Assembly (NCBI GenBank): GCA_020434085.1
Contig: JAGRBM010000305.1
Location: forward strand, 1-10,627
Source of the DNA: Chrysiogenia bacterium
GTDB lineage: Bacteria; JAGRBM01
DNA: 10,627 bases
Direction: 5' to 3'
A program made the translations under genes and the position numbers. Position 1 is the first letter of the stretch. Every line of letters begins with the position of its first letter. The notes under the pieces are model-generated. The model made no database searches. It was not told the DNA's origin and worked only from the letters and a program-made list of their open reading frames with translations. Below, piece after piece: positions 1-6,511 of this stretch.

Positions 1-2
1 GC

Positions 3-245
3 GAGCGGCTCGAGGAAATCTTTCCCGAGGCCTTTGGTGAGTATGTCGAGCTGCTCGCCCGGGTCCGCGCGCGCCAGCTCGAACAGGGCGAGCTCTCGGA
101 CGAAAACGCCGCGAAGTTCCGCGCGCTGGTTGCAGGTGAGCTCGAAGCCGCCGTGCTCGCGGGCGAGTGGGAGAAAGCAGAGCAGATTCTCGCCGCCGAG
201 CTGGGAAGCGGTTTTTCGCTGAAGGATCTGGGACTCAAGGAGTAA
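3..245 (+). CDS. C-terminal end of an unrecognised protein (5' truncated by window edge)
   Basis: An open frame runs from the window edge to a TAA stop and encodes about 80 residues. The composition is rich in Glu, Ala and Leu and looks mostly alpha-helical, beginning ERLEEIFPEAFGEYVELLAR and ending KDLGLKE. I do not recognise the family and see no catalytic motif. The frame is judged real because its stop lies 2 nt before the ATG of the following dehydrogenase, whose Shine-Dalgarno AAGGAG sits in this gene's last codons. That arrangement suggests one operon with coupled translation. Most of the protein lies outside the window, so its role cannot be inferred beyond a likely link to the dehydrogenase. 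Confidence 0.7.
   Translation, partial: ERLEEIFPEAFGEYVELLARVRARQLEQGELSDENAAKFRALVAGELEAAVLAGEWEKAEQILAAELGSGFSLKDLGLKE
237..242 (+). promoter_or_regulatory. Shine-Dalgarno AAGGAG fixing the dehydrogenase start
   Basis: AAGGAG lies 5 nt before the ATG at 248, inside the last codons of the preceding gene. It decides the start at 248 over the longer in-frame opening at 167, which has no such site and would overlap the upstream gene by about 80 nt. Confidence 0.8.
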
Positions 246-247
246 GC

Positions 248-994
248 ATGGACTACGCGATCAAGAACAAAGTCATCCTCGTCACCGGCGCGGCCTCGGG
301 CATCGGGCGCGAGACCGCACTGCTGCTGGCCGCCGAGGGCGCGCACATTGCCGCGTGTGATCTCAGCGAGGGCGGCGCGAGTGAGACGGTCAAACAGATC
401 GAAACCGCCGGTGGCAAGGCGAAGGCCTGGGCCCTCGACGTGACCGACTTTCAGGCCTGCGCCGACACGGTCGAAGCGATCGCCAACGAAATGGGGCCGC
501 TCTACGGGCTCTGCAACGTCGCGGGCGTCCTGAGCGACACGCCCTTTGGCGAGAGCACGCCCGAGGACTGGCAGATGGAACTCAACGTGTGCCTGCTGGG
601 CACGATGAACATGTGCCGCGCCGCCATGAACGAGCTCGCCAAAACCGAGTATTCAAAGATCGTGAACATTGCCTCCGATGCAGGGCGCATCGGCGAAAAG
701 ACCATGGTCGCATACTCGGCGGCCAAGGGCGGCGTCATCGCCTTTACCAAGAGCATGGCCAAGCTGCTGGGCAAGAGCCGCGTGAACGTCAACGTGATCT
801 GTCCGGGCACCACGCGCACGCCCATGACCGAGTTCGTCACCGACGAGATGGAAGCCAAGTGGGCCAGGCTCTACCCGCTGCGCCGCCTGGGACAGCCCCG
901 CGACGTCGCCGCCGCCGTGGCGTTCTTCTGCTCACAAAACAGCAACTGGATCACCGGACAGGCGCTGCCCGTCAACGGCGGGTTTTCGATGTAA
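248..994 (+). CDS. Short-chain dehydrogenase/reductase (SDR), BadH/FabG-like
   Basis: A classical SDR of 248 residues, the usual length (about 250), that oxidises or reduces a hydroxy/keto group with a nicotinamide cofactor in the cytoplasm. The cofactor loop TGAASGIG is at residues 13-20. Asp38 at the end of the second beta strand favours NAD(H) over NADP(H). An N-[VA]-A-G motif follows at 90-93. The catalytic set is complete: Asn113, Ser143, Tyr156 and Lys160 (YSAAK). The stretch IVNIASDAGRIG and the C-terminal WITGQALPVNGG resemble BadH, the 2-hydroxycyclohexanecarboxyl-CoA dehydrogenase of alicyclic acid degradation, and also FabG-type 3-oxoacyl-ACP reductases. The exact substrate is not readable from the sequence. 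It is the last gene of a plus-strand unit and converges on the cytochrome operon with only 7 nt between stops. Confidence 0.92.
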   Translation: MDYAIKNKVILVTGAASGIGRETALLLAAEGAHIAACDLSEGGASETVKQIETAGGKAKAWALDVTDFQACADTVEAIANEMGPLYGLCNVAGVLSDTPFGESTPEDWQMELNVCLLGTMNMCRAAMNELAKTEYSKIVNIASDAGRIGEKTMVAYSAAKGGVIAFTKSMAKLLGKSRVNVNVICPGTTRTPMTEFVTDEMEAKWARLYPLRRLGQPRDVAAAVAFFCSQNSNWITGQALPVNGGFSM

Positions 995-1001
995 AAGGCC
1001 G

Positions 1002-1460
1002 TCAGTGCGGGAGGGTGCCCGGACGGGTACCGAACTCGCGGATGTACTGCACGAGGGCGTCGAGTTCTTCGGGGCGGAATTTTCCATCGAAGCCGCGCAT
1101 GGGCTGGGGTCTGCCCGGCGGGGTGTCCGTGCCGCGCAGGATCTTGTCGCGAATCTGTTCGTCACTGAAGCGCGCGAGGAAGCCGCGCTGGGTCCAGTCG
1201 CCCGGCTGCGTCGGCAGCACCTGCGTGGCCGGCCCGTCACCGCCGCCAAGGGTGCCGTGACAGCTCGCGCAGTGCAGGCGGTAGAGCAGACGCGGGTTGA
1301 TCTCCTGCAGTTCGTGCCGCGGCGTGACGACCGCCACGCGGCCGGCCCCCTCGCCCTCACGCACGCGCTTGCCCGCCGGCTGCTGATCGGCCTCGCCCTG
1401 GCACGCCCCGCCGAGCGCCAGCACGGCGGCCGCCATCAGAATTTTCCAGTTACTTCGCAA
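1002..1460 (-). CDS. Probable lipoprotein monoheme cytochrome c (TTG start)
   Basis: A 152-residue class I cytochrome c, expected to carry electrons at the periplasmic face of a membrane. The heme site CASCH is at residues 64-68, followed by GT-GGGDGPAT typical of cytochrome c/CBB3-like domains. The probable distal ligand is Met121 in PQPMRGF. The N terminus has Arg/Lys, a short hydrophobic run and LGGAC with Cys20, an imperfect lipobox; a membrane-anchored lipoprotein is likely but not certain. The start is a TTG at 1458-1460, which overlaps the end of the upstream cytochrome gene by 11 bp. Starting at the internal ATG (residue 9) would remove the charged part of the signal peptide, so TTG is preferred. 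The Shine-Dalgarno site is weak, so translation probably depends on coupling. It is the last gene of the methyltransferase-cytochrome operon. Confidence 0.85.
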   Translation of the reverse strand: MRSNWKILMAAAVLALGGACQGEADQQPAGKRVREGEGAGRVAVVTPRHELQEINPRLLYRLHCASCHGTLGGGDGPATQVLPTQPGDWTQRGFLARFSDEQIRDKILRGTDTPPGRPQPMRGFDGKFRPEELDALVQYIREFGTRPGTLPH

Positions 1461-1833
1461 GGGTTTTGATGTGTCCGATCACCAGGTCGATCTCGCCCTC
1501 GCTGAGCGCGATGCCGAACCCGGGCATGAAAGGCGCACGGCCGATCGGTCTGTCTCCCAGAGAAATGATCTCCCGCATTCCTTCATCGGTGCGGGTTTCC
1601 ATGAACGATGCGTCGGCGAAGCTGGTCGGCGGCACAGGATACATCTTCGCCATGGGACCGTCGCCGCGTCCGCTCTCGCCGTGACAGGCGGCGCAGCGTT
1701 CGAGATAGATGCGCGCGCCCTCGGCCTTTGCCGCTTCGGCGGCAGCGGCCCCATCGCCCTCCTGCGCGGGCGCGTAGGTCGCACCCGCCACCGTCAGGGC
1801 GAAGATCAGCAGAATTGCCGTAACTCGTTTCAT
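1450..1833 (-). CDS. Periplasmic monoheme cytochrome c
   Basis: A 127-residue class I cytochrome c. A Sec signal peptide (MKR, a hydrophobic run, then A-P-A before Gln24) implies export to the periplasm. The mature domain has the heme motif CAACH at residues 47-51 in a YxxxCAACHGxxGxGDGP context, and Met103 in APFMPGFG as the probable axial ligand. The C-terminal helix SEGEIDLVIGHIKTL is typical of the family. The ATG at 1831-1833 was chosen because the longer open frame to 2040 runs antiparallel through the coding end of the methyltransferase and buries the signal peptide. It lies 11 nt after the methyltransferase stop and overlaps the next cytochrome gene. The two cytochromes may form a short electron relay. 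Their donor and acceptor are not encoded here. Confidence 0.9.
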   Translation of the reverse strand: MKRVTAILLIFALTVAGATYAPAQEGDGAAAAEAAKAEGARIYLERCAACHGESGRGDGPMAKMYPVPPTSFADASFMETRTDEGMREIISLGDRPIGRAPFMPGFGIALSEGEIDLVIGHIKTLAK

Positions 1834-1844
1834 TGCGCAAAAGC

Positions 1845-2702
1845 CTACGCCGTGCGCGAGGCGCGCGCAACAAAGATGCAGACCTGCCCGTGGCGCACCG
1901 CCTCGATCCATTCGAGCCGTGCACGGGTTGTGAGGTTTTCGAGTTCCTCGCGCGCAAAGAAATGCAGGCCCGTGAGCAGCTCGCTGCCCTGGGCGATCCA
2001 GCGGCCCCAGTCGCCCTCGCGCTCTTCGAGAGTCAGGCACGCGAAGCGCCCGCCGGGCTTGAGCGCGGCACCGATCTCAGCGATGACCTGGCCGGGGTTG
2101 CTGAACAGGTGGAGTGCCGCGCAGCAGGCCGCGCCGTCCCAGGAAGCCGTGCGAAGGGGGAGCCGGTGAACATCGGCGCGGATGAAGGAGACATTGTCCA
2201 GATTCTCGGCCCGGGCCTGCCTGGCCGCCTGCCGGAGCATCACCGCCGAGCGGTCGAAGCCCACGGCCATGCCGCCCTCGGCCTTAGGCCCGTGGGCCAC
2301 CAGCCGGGCCCAGCGCCGGGTGTAGTTGCCGGTGCCGCAGGCCACGTCGGCCACGTTGTCGCCGATCTGGGGGCGCAGCATCCGGACCACCACGCGGGCC
2401 TCTTCTTCAAAGGCGCGCGGGGGCTGCACCATGCGCATGAGCGCCGGGCGCCAGTAACGCTCGTAGATCATGGGAATCGGCGCGGCCTCCATGAGCCGCT
2501 GGGCAAGGCCCGCCCCGGCGTCCTCGCCGCCCACGAAGTCGGCGATTCCGTCCTCAATGGGCCAGCGCGCCCCGCACCCCAGGCAGGTGAGCGCGCCTTC
2601 CATTACCTGCTCGCCCTTGCGCTTGCCGCCTGCCTCCAGGCTCAGCGGGCCCGGGTGGTCGCAGCGAATGCAGCGCAGCAGCTCTGTCACGGATGCCAGC
2701 AT
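1845..2702 (-). CDS. Class I SAM-dependent methyltransferase with N-terminal zinc-ribbon-like (Trm112-like) segment
   Basis: A 285-residue cytoplasmic methyltransferase. Residues 11-43 hold two Cys pairs (Cys11/Cys14 and Cys40/Cys43) followed by GARWPIEDGIADF, the pattern of a Trm112p-like zinc-binding segment often found at the front of UbiE/COQ5-like methyltransferases. The Rossmann domain begins near residue 105. Motif I is VADVACGTGNY (117-127), the acidic residue after strand beta-2 is Asp150, and ADVHRLPL (176-183) is the usual post-III element. LKPGGRF (214-220) is the conserved loop before strand 5. The substrate is unknown; quinone, lipid or small-molecule methylation are options for this family. 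The ATG at 2700-2702 has GGGGAA just upstream. It heads the operon with the two cytochromes, which is compatible with a link to respiration, but that is inference. Confidence 0.88.
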   Translation of the reverse strand: MLASVTELLRCIRCDHPGPLSLEAGGKRKGEQVMEGALTCLGCGARWPIEDGIADFVGGEDAGAGLAQRLMEAAPIPMIYERYWRPALMRMVQPPRAFEEEARVVVRMLRPQIGDNVADVACGTGNYTRRWARLVAHGPKAEGGMAVGFDRSAVMLRQAARQARAENLDNVSFIRADVHRLPLRTASWDGAACCAALHLFSNPGQVIAEIGAALKPGGRFACLTLEEREGDWGRWIAQGSELLTGLHFFAREELENLTTRARLEWIEAVRHGQVCIFVARASRTA

Positions 2703-2755
2703 GGGGTTCCCCGATCGCAGGAAAGGCTAGCACCGCCGCCCGCCCCGTCAATCGC

Positions 2756-2767
2756 TCCCCCGGGGGA
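2756..2767. promoter_or_regulatory. 12-bp perfect palindrome in the divergent promoter region
   Basis: TCCCCCGGGGGA is a perfect palindrome in the middle of the roughly 120-bp gap between the divergently transcribed methyltransferase operon and the response-regulator gene. It could be an operator seen from both sides. No clear -35/-10 pair was found beside it, and GC-only palindromes arise readily in GC-rich DNA. Confidence 0.3.
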
Positions 2768-2821
2768 ATCGACGCGGCGGAGTTGCCTTCGGCTTGGGGC
2801 TTTGTTACTTCCAGAGGCACC

Positions 2822-3199
2822 ATGAAGAAGAAAATCCTGATCGCGGAGGACACACGGCTGATCGCCACGGCGATTTACGATCAGCTCTCGTCCGACTTTG
2901 AGGTCACGCTGTGCTTCGACGGCAAGCAGGCGGCCTCGCGCGCGCTCGAGGAGAGCTTCGATCTGATCGTCACCGACATCGTCATGCCGGAGATGGACGG
3001 GATCGAGCTGGCCCGCGTGCTGCGCAATCAGGAAGCGACCAAGGACATCCCAATCATCGCGCTTTCCACCAAGGCCGAGGACATGCTCAACGCTGAAACG
3101 CGACGCCAGTTCGCTGCTTATCTTGTCAAGCCCTTCGGGCTCGATGAACTTCCACGGATCGTTCACGATATTCTCGGCGGGGTCGGAGCGGCGCAATGA
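2822..3199 (+). CDS. Stand-alone response regulator (receiver domain only)
   Basis: A 125-residue CheY-like receiver with no output domain. The acidic pair Glu9/Asp10, phosphoacceptor Asp52 (in VTDIVMPEMDG), Ser82 (position normally Thr/Ser) and Lys103 of the VKPF motif are all present, so phosphorylation should work. The output must therefore be another protein. The start at 2822 is supported by AGAGG 4 nt upstream and by the natural MKKKILIAED beginning; extending upstream adds 43 unlikely residues. Its TGA overlaps the ATG of the following AAA ATPase (ATGA at 3196-3199), a sign of translational coupling and of a shared function. No histidine kinase lies in the window. Confidence 0.93.
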   Translation: MKKKILIAEDTRLIATAIYDQLSSDFEVTLCFDGKQAASRALEESFDLIVTDIVMPEMDGIELARVLRNQEATKDIPIIALSTKAEDMLNAETRRQFAAYLVKPFGLDELPRIVHDILGGVGAAQ

Positions 3200-4728
3200 C
3201 GCTCGAGGAGTTCTCCGGCGAACTCAGCGCCCAGCTCCGGGCGCACTACCCGCTCCTCTACGTTCTCACCAGCGAGGAAGAGAGACTCGAGCGTGTGCTG
3301 AGCGGCGTCGCCGGCGCAGCAAAGTGGCAGCTCGTTCGCTGGAACGGTGCGAGCGGGTTCGCGCCGCTTGCGCCCGCGAGCCTTCCCGACACGCTGGCGC
3401 AGACGAGCGACCCGGCCGGATGCCTGCGCGCCATCAATGGCGGGCCCGAGCGCACGGCCTATCTGCTCGAAGACTTCCACCTTGCGCTCAAGGATGCGGC
3501 CGTGTTGCGCCAGCTCAAGGAAGCGCTGCGCGCGCTGCCCCAGCGGTCCATCACGCTGATCATCTCCAGCCCTTCGCTGCACCTGCCCGAGGAACTGGCC
3601 AAGGACGTCGCCGTGTTGGAGCTGCCCTACCCCTCGCGCGAGGAGCTGGGCGCCATCATCGATCACGTCGTTGCATCGTTTCCCGAGGCGCACCGCCCGG
3701 AGCTCGCCCCTGCGCTGCGCGAGCGAATGCAGAACGCGGCGGCGGGGCTGACGGAAAATGAAGCCCGGCGGCTCTTCGCCAAGGCGCTGCTCATCAAGCG
3801 GCCCTTTACCGAGTCGGACCTGGGACTGCTGCTTCAGGAAAAGAAACAACTCATCCGCCAGAGCCAGCTTCTGGAATTTTTCGAGTCGGGCGAGGACATG
3901 AGTTCCATCGGCGGGCTCGACGAGCTCAAGAAGTGGCTACAAAGCCGTGAGCGCGCTTTCGGCGAGGAGGCCCGCGCCTACGGTCTTCCCCAGCCCAAGG
4001 GCCTGATGCTGCTGGGCGTGCAGGGTTGCGGTAAGTCGCTGACCTCGAAAGTGATCGCCAACCTGTGGAAGCTCCCGCTGCTGCGCCTGGATTTCGGCGC
4101 GGTCTTCAGCGCGGGAAGCGGCGGCCCGGACGAGAACCTGCGCCGCGCGCTGCGCATTGCCGAGTCGGTCTCGCCGGCGGTGCTCTGGGTCGACGAGATC
4201 GAAAAAGGGCTCGCCGGCCTGGATTCGGGAAGCGCCACCGCCGGGGAAACCTCGCGCGTGCTGGGCTCGTTCATCACGTGGATGCAGGAGAAGAAGCAGG
4301 CATCCTTCGTCGTCGCCACCGCGAACTCCATTGAGAACCTCCCGCCCGAGCTCCTGCGCAAGGGTCGCTTCGACGAGATTTTCTTCGTCGACCTGCCCAA
4401 CGCCCATGAGCGCAAGACGATCTTCGAGATCCATCTGAAGAAGCGCGGGCGCGATCCCGGCGCTTTCGATTGCGAGGGGCTCGCTGCGCAGTGTGAGAAA
4501 TTCTCCGGCGCGGAGATCGAAGAGAGCATCGTCTCGGCGATGTATGAAGCCTTTGCCGAAGACCGCGAGGTCAACGGCGAGGACGTCCACCAGGCCATCA
4601 AGGACACCGTGCCCCTGGCGGTGACGCAGGAAGAGCGCATCGAGGCCCTCAAGGACTGGGCCCGCAACCGGGCCCGCAGGGCCTCCCTGGATACCCGGAT
4701 GCTCGACGTTTTTGGCGGACGCGCCTGA
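3196..4728 (+). CDS. Ycf46-type AAA ATPase (FtsH-like ATPase without protease)
   Basis: A 510-residue AAA-family ATPase. Residues 1-230 form the N-terminal part typical of Ycf46-like proteins: it starts with a conserved TLEEFSGEL...HYPLLYVLTSEEERLE region and includes YLLEDFHLAL (89-98), which resembles a Walker B strand but has no matching P-loop. The active module begins near residue 237 (IGGLDELKKWL). Walker A is GVQGCGKS (274-281), Walker B is VLWVDE (329-334), sensor 1 is Asn377, and Arg388/Arg391 in LLRKGRFDEIFF are the likely arginine fingers. GAEIEESI (438-445) lies in the helical lid. No HExxH or other protease motif is visible. Ycf46 of cyanobacteria and plastids has been linked to regulation of inorganic carbon use, but the role in other bacteria is unclear. 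The ATGA overlap with the receiver gene suggests that the phosphorylated receiver controls or recruits this ATPase. Confidence 0.9.
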   Translation: MTLEEFSGELSAQLRAHYPLLYVLTSEEERLERVLSGVAGAAKWQLVRWNGASGFAPLAPASLPDTLAQTSDPAGCLRAINGGPERTAYLLEDFHLALKDAAVLRQLKEALRALPQRSITLIISSPSLHLPEELAKDVAVLELPYPSREELGAIIDHVVASFPEAHRPELAPALRERMQNAAAGLTENEARRLFAKALLIKRPFTESDLGLLLQEKKQLIRQSQLLEFFESGEDMSSIGGLDELKKWLQSRERAFGEEARAYGLPQPKGLMLLGVQGCGKSLTSKVIANLWKLPLLRLDFGAVFSAGSGGPDENLRRALRIAESVSPAVLWVDEIEKGLAGLDSGSATAGETSRVLGSFITWMQEKKQASFVVATANSIENLPPELLRKGRFDEIFFVDLPNAHERKTIFEIHLKKRGRDPGAFDCEGLAAQCEKFSGAEIEESIVSAMYEAFAEDREVNGEDVHQAIKDTVPLAVTQEERIEALKDWARNRARRASLDTRMLDVFGGRA

Positions 4729-4743
4729 GCCCCCCCCATGACG

Positions 4744-4777
4744 CGCCGGGGCAAACCCGGCGGCTGCCCCGTTTGCC
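4744..4777 (+). other. Overlapping alternative hairpins after the ATPase gene
   Basis: CGCCGGG (4744-4750) pairs with CCCGGCG (4756-4762) around a 5-nt loop. A second pairing, GGCAAAC (4750-4756) with GTTTGCC (4771-4777), uses part of the same bases and excludes the first. Neither is followed by a T-run, so a classical terminator is not supported. It may stabilise the 3' end of the mRNA or simply reflect GC-rich sequence. Confidence 0.3.
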
Positions 4778-4855
4778 GATCTCCCGCCCAGTCGCTACCC
4801 TTCTTTATCAGTTGATCTGAACTTCAGCAGCATGCCGCAGGCATCGAAGGACCTT

Positions 4856-4861
4856 GGAGGT
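4856..4861 (+). promoter_or_regulatory. Shine-Dalgarno GGAGGT favouring a TTG start for the PilZ gene
   Basis: GGAGGT is a near-perfect ribosome site. It lies 7 nt before an in-frame TTG at 4869 but 19 nt before the first ATG at 4881. The spacing favours TTG. A weaker GAGGG at 4862-4866 would be 14 nt from the ATG. Confidence 0.6.
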
Positions 4862-4868
4862 GAGGGAC

Positions 4869-5240
4869 TTGAGCCGGTCCATGACCACGTCGGATTCGCA
4901 GCCCGCGCCCTACGCCGTAGAGCGCAAGCATCCACGCATCCCGCTTACCATCGAGATCCGCTGCAAGGGCTCGGGCCGTTCCGAGCGTTTCATTTCCCGC
5001 GATCTCTCACCCGGCGGGGTGTTTCTCTACACCACCCGCGTCTACCCGATCGACGCCACCGTGGACCTGAGCTTCTACGTTCCTTACCACCACGAGCAGA
5101 TCACTGTTCGCGGCCGCGTTGCGCGCCACTCCCAGGACACGGTGAGCGGCATCGTCGACGGGATGGGGATCGAGTTCACCGAAGTCCCCGAAGACGCGCG
5201 CGAATCCATCGACCACTACATGCAGACCACGCGCAAGTAG
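4869..5240 (+). CDS. PilZ-domain protein (c-di-GMP receptor)
   Basis: A single-domain PilZ protein of 123 residues from TTG 4869 (119 from the ATG at 4881). Both parts of the c-di-GMP signature are intact: RKHPR (RxxxR, residues 19-23) and DLSPGG (DxSxxG, residues 45-50), followed by a beta-barrel sequence with VFLYT, VDLSFYVP and VRGRVARH. GMGIEF near the end is the usual last strand. It should bind cyclic di-GMP in the cytoplasm and pass the signal to a partner affecting motility, pili or surface behaviour. The partner cannot be read from the sequence. It resembles the short PilZ paralogues common in Myxococcus-like bacteria. It follows the receiver/ATPase pair by 140 bp and may have its own promoter, although no convincing one is visible. 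The strong hairpin at 5280-5308 ends its transcript. Confidence 0.9.
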   Translation: MSRSMTTSDSQPAPYAVERKHPRIPLTIEIRCKGSGRSERFISRDLSPGGVFLYTTRVYPIDATVDLSFYVPYHHEQITVRGRVARHSQDTVSGIVDGMGIEFTEVPEDARESIDHYMQTTRK

Positions 5241-5279
5241 GCTTTTTCCCGCAGCCACATCCGCTTGTCATCCCGAACG

Positions 5280-5308
5280 AAAAAGGCCCCGCATCGCGGG
5301 GCCTTTTT
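5280..5308. terminator. Bidirectional Rho-independent terminator
   Basis: AAAAA-GGCCCCGC-ATC-GCGGGGCC-TTTTT: an 8-bp GC stem with a 3-nt loop, flanked by an A-run and a T-run. It lies between the convergent ends of the PilZ gene (stop at 5240) and the GAPDH gene (stop at 5330) and can work on both strands. Confidence 0.92.
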
Positions 5309-5329
5309 GTTTCCTGTTGCTGGAGAGGC

Positions 5330-6409
5330 TCAGACCTCTGAGAACATGTAGGGGTCGAAAACCTTGAGCTTTTCCTTGTAGGTCTCGGGATCGATGAACC
5401 ACAGCGCCGCGGCGATGGAGCTCACCAGCGAGTTGCCGTCCTGCGGGGTGAAGCAGAAGCCGACGACTTCGCTCCCCTCGCTGGTGTGACGCACCGTCAG
5501 GGTCGGAACGCTCAGCACTGTCTGCGAGAGGATGCGGCCGAAGATGCCGTGGTCGCGACCGAAGCTGAACACGCTGTTGGTGCTGCGCTTGTCAGTCAGC
5601 GCAATGTGGTGGTTGCTCTCAAGCCGGTCGAGCACCGCCTTCTTGTCCACGTCTTCCTTCAGCTTGAGGCTGAAGTGGATGGCATGCATGTACTGGGTGT
5701 TGAGCTTGAGGGCCGAGCTGAACACGTTGGGCTTGATCCCCAGGGTGCCGAACAGGTGGTAGGCGTCGCGCGCGTGGTGCGTGCCGAACTGCTCGTCGCC
5801 GTGCTTGTCCGCCATGGGCGCGGGCACGAAGGAATCGTCCTGGGAGATGTCGCTGGAGCGGCGGATGCACAGAAAGCGCCCGTCGATCAGGTTGTCCGTC
5901 TTCTTGCCGCCGTGGTAGGCGATCGTGTTGATCAGCACCGAGATGTTGTGCGTGTTGCAGGAGACGACCTGGATGAACTTGTCTTCGCCGTGCTTGAGCG
6001 CCGAGTCGTTGATGCCCTTGGCGTACTGCTTGCCGAAGCCGAACTCCGAGCCCTGGGCGATGAAGCCCTTCACGTTGCCGCCGATGCTCGAATAGACGTC
6101 GTCCTTCATCTTGTTGCCCACCGGGGTGCAGTCGATGACCACGGCGGCGCGCTCGATGGCCTCGCGCGCTTCGAGCGAGGGTTTCATACCCAGCTTGATG
6201 AAGTCGTTGCGGCGATCCTCGTCCACGGCCAGGCGCGCACCCTTGTTCATCAGGGCCCGCACCTTGGAGCGATCGGTGGTCAGCGGGGTGCGCTTGTGGA
6301 AGCTCACCTCATCAACGCCCAGTTCCTTGCCGAAGCGGGCGAGCATGCCGATCAGGGGCTCGCCAATGGTGCCGGTGCCAACGACGTGTACAACAACGGG
6401 GTCGCTCAT
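5330..6409 (-). CDS. gap: Type II (archaeal-type) glyceraldehyde-3-phosphate dehydrogenase homologue
   Basis: A 359-residue Rossmann dehydrogenase that matches type II GAPDH of archaea (typically about 335-345 residues) rather than the common bacterial GapA. The dinucleotide loop GTGTIG is at residues 11-16. The catalytic motif VVSCNTHNI places the nucleophile at Cys151. HH at 211-212 aligns with the catalytic His region of the archaeal enzyme, and RRSSD (183-187) with its phosphate-binding Arg region. The segment ALKLNTQYMHAIHFSL matches the archaeal pattern before the last domain. In the family the enzyme oxidises and phosphorylates glyceraldehyde 3-phosphate with NAD(P), in glycolysis or gluconeogenesis. 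Here the substrate is inferred by homology only; a divergent aldehyde or phospho-sugar substrate is possible. AGAGG lies 7 nt before the ATG. No other carbon-metabolism gene is adjacent. Confidence 0.82.
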   Translation of the reverse strand: MSDPVVVHVVGTGTIGEPLIGMLARFGKELGVDEVSFHKRTPLTTDRSKVRALMNKGARLAVDEDRRNDFIKLGMKPSLEAREAIERAAVVIDCTPVGNKMKDDVYSSIGGNVKGFIAQGSEFGFGKQYAKGINDSALKHGEDKFIQVVSCNTHNISVLINTIAYHGGKKTDNLIDGRFLCIRRSSDISQDDSFVPAPMADKHGDEQFGTHHARDAYHLFGTLGIKPNVFSSALKLNTQYMHAIHFSLKLKEDVDKKAVLDRLESNHHIALTDKRSTNSVFSFGRDHGIFGRILSQTVLSVPTLTVRHTSEGSEVVGFCFTPQDGNSLVSSIAAALWFIDPETYKEKLKVFDPYMFSEV

Positions 6410-6494
6410 TTTCTGCCTCTTCTTATTCGTTGGTTTTGAGCCGGCGCGTGGACAGGGCCGCTCGCAGCAGCCTTGCCCCGCGTTTCATCCGACC

Positions 6495-6511
6495 TGAAGT
6501 CTCATGAAGTC
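6495..6511. repeat. Two TGAAGTC copies one helical turn apart
   Basis: TGAAGTC occurs at 6495-6501 and again at 6505-6511, a 10-bp period, in the 106-bp gap between the aminopeptidase stop and the GAPDH start. Tandem heptamers on one face of the helix can be a regulator site for the GAPDH gene, but two short copies can also be chance. Confidence 0.3.

Noticed and set aside
968-986. CCCG...CGGG followed by TTTT at the end of the dehydrogenase gene
   Set aside because: A 4-bp stem with a 7-nt loop inside conserved coding sequence is too weak to call a terminator.
1450-2040. Longer version of the first cytochrome (196 residues)
   Set aside because: The extra 69 residues run through the 3' end of the methyltransferase gene, and the start at 1833 gives a normal signal peptide.
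1833-2825. Plus-strand open frame of 330 codons
   Set aside because: It is antisense to the methyltransferase and crosses the divergent promoter region; no recognisable motif.
4817-4827. Palindrome CTGAACTTCAG upstream of the PilZ gene
   Set aside because: Short arms of 5 bp with no promoter beside it; likely chance.
4954-5340. Plus-strand frame overlapping the PilZ gene (open from 4832 to 5341)
   Set aside because: It is out of frame with the PilZ gene, runs through the terminator, and is Arg/His/Pro-rich without motifs.
5486-6439. Plus-strand open frame of 317 codons
   Set aside because: It is antisense to the type II GAPDH gene and is rich in Val, Leu, His and Arg without domain motifs, a typical shadow frame.
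6464-6477. GG-N10-GC pattern resembling a sigma54 -24/-12 promoter before the GAPDH gene
   Set aside because: Only the core dinucleotides and part of the consensus match, no enhancer site is evident, and the pattern is frequent in GC-rich DNA.
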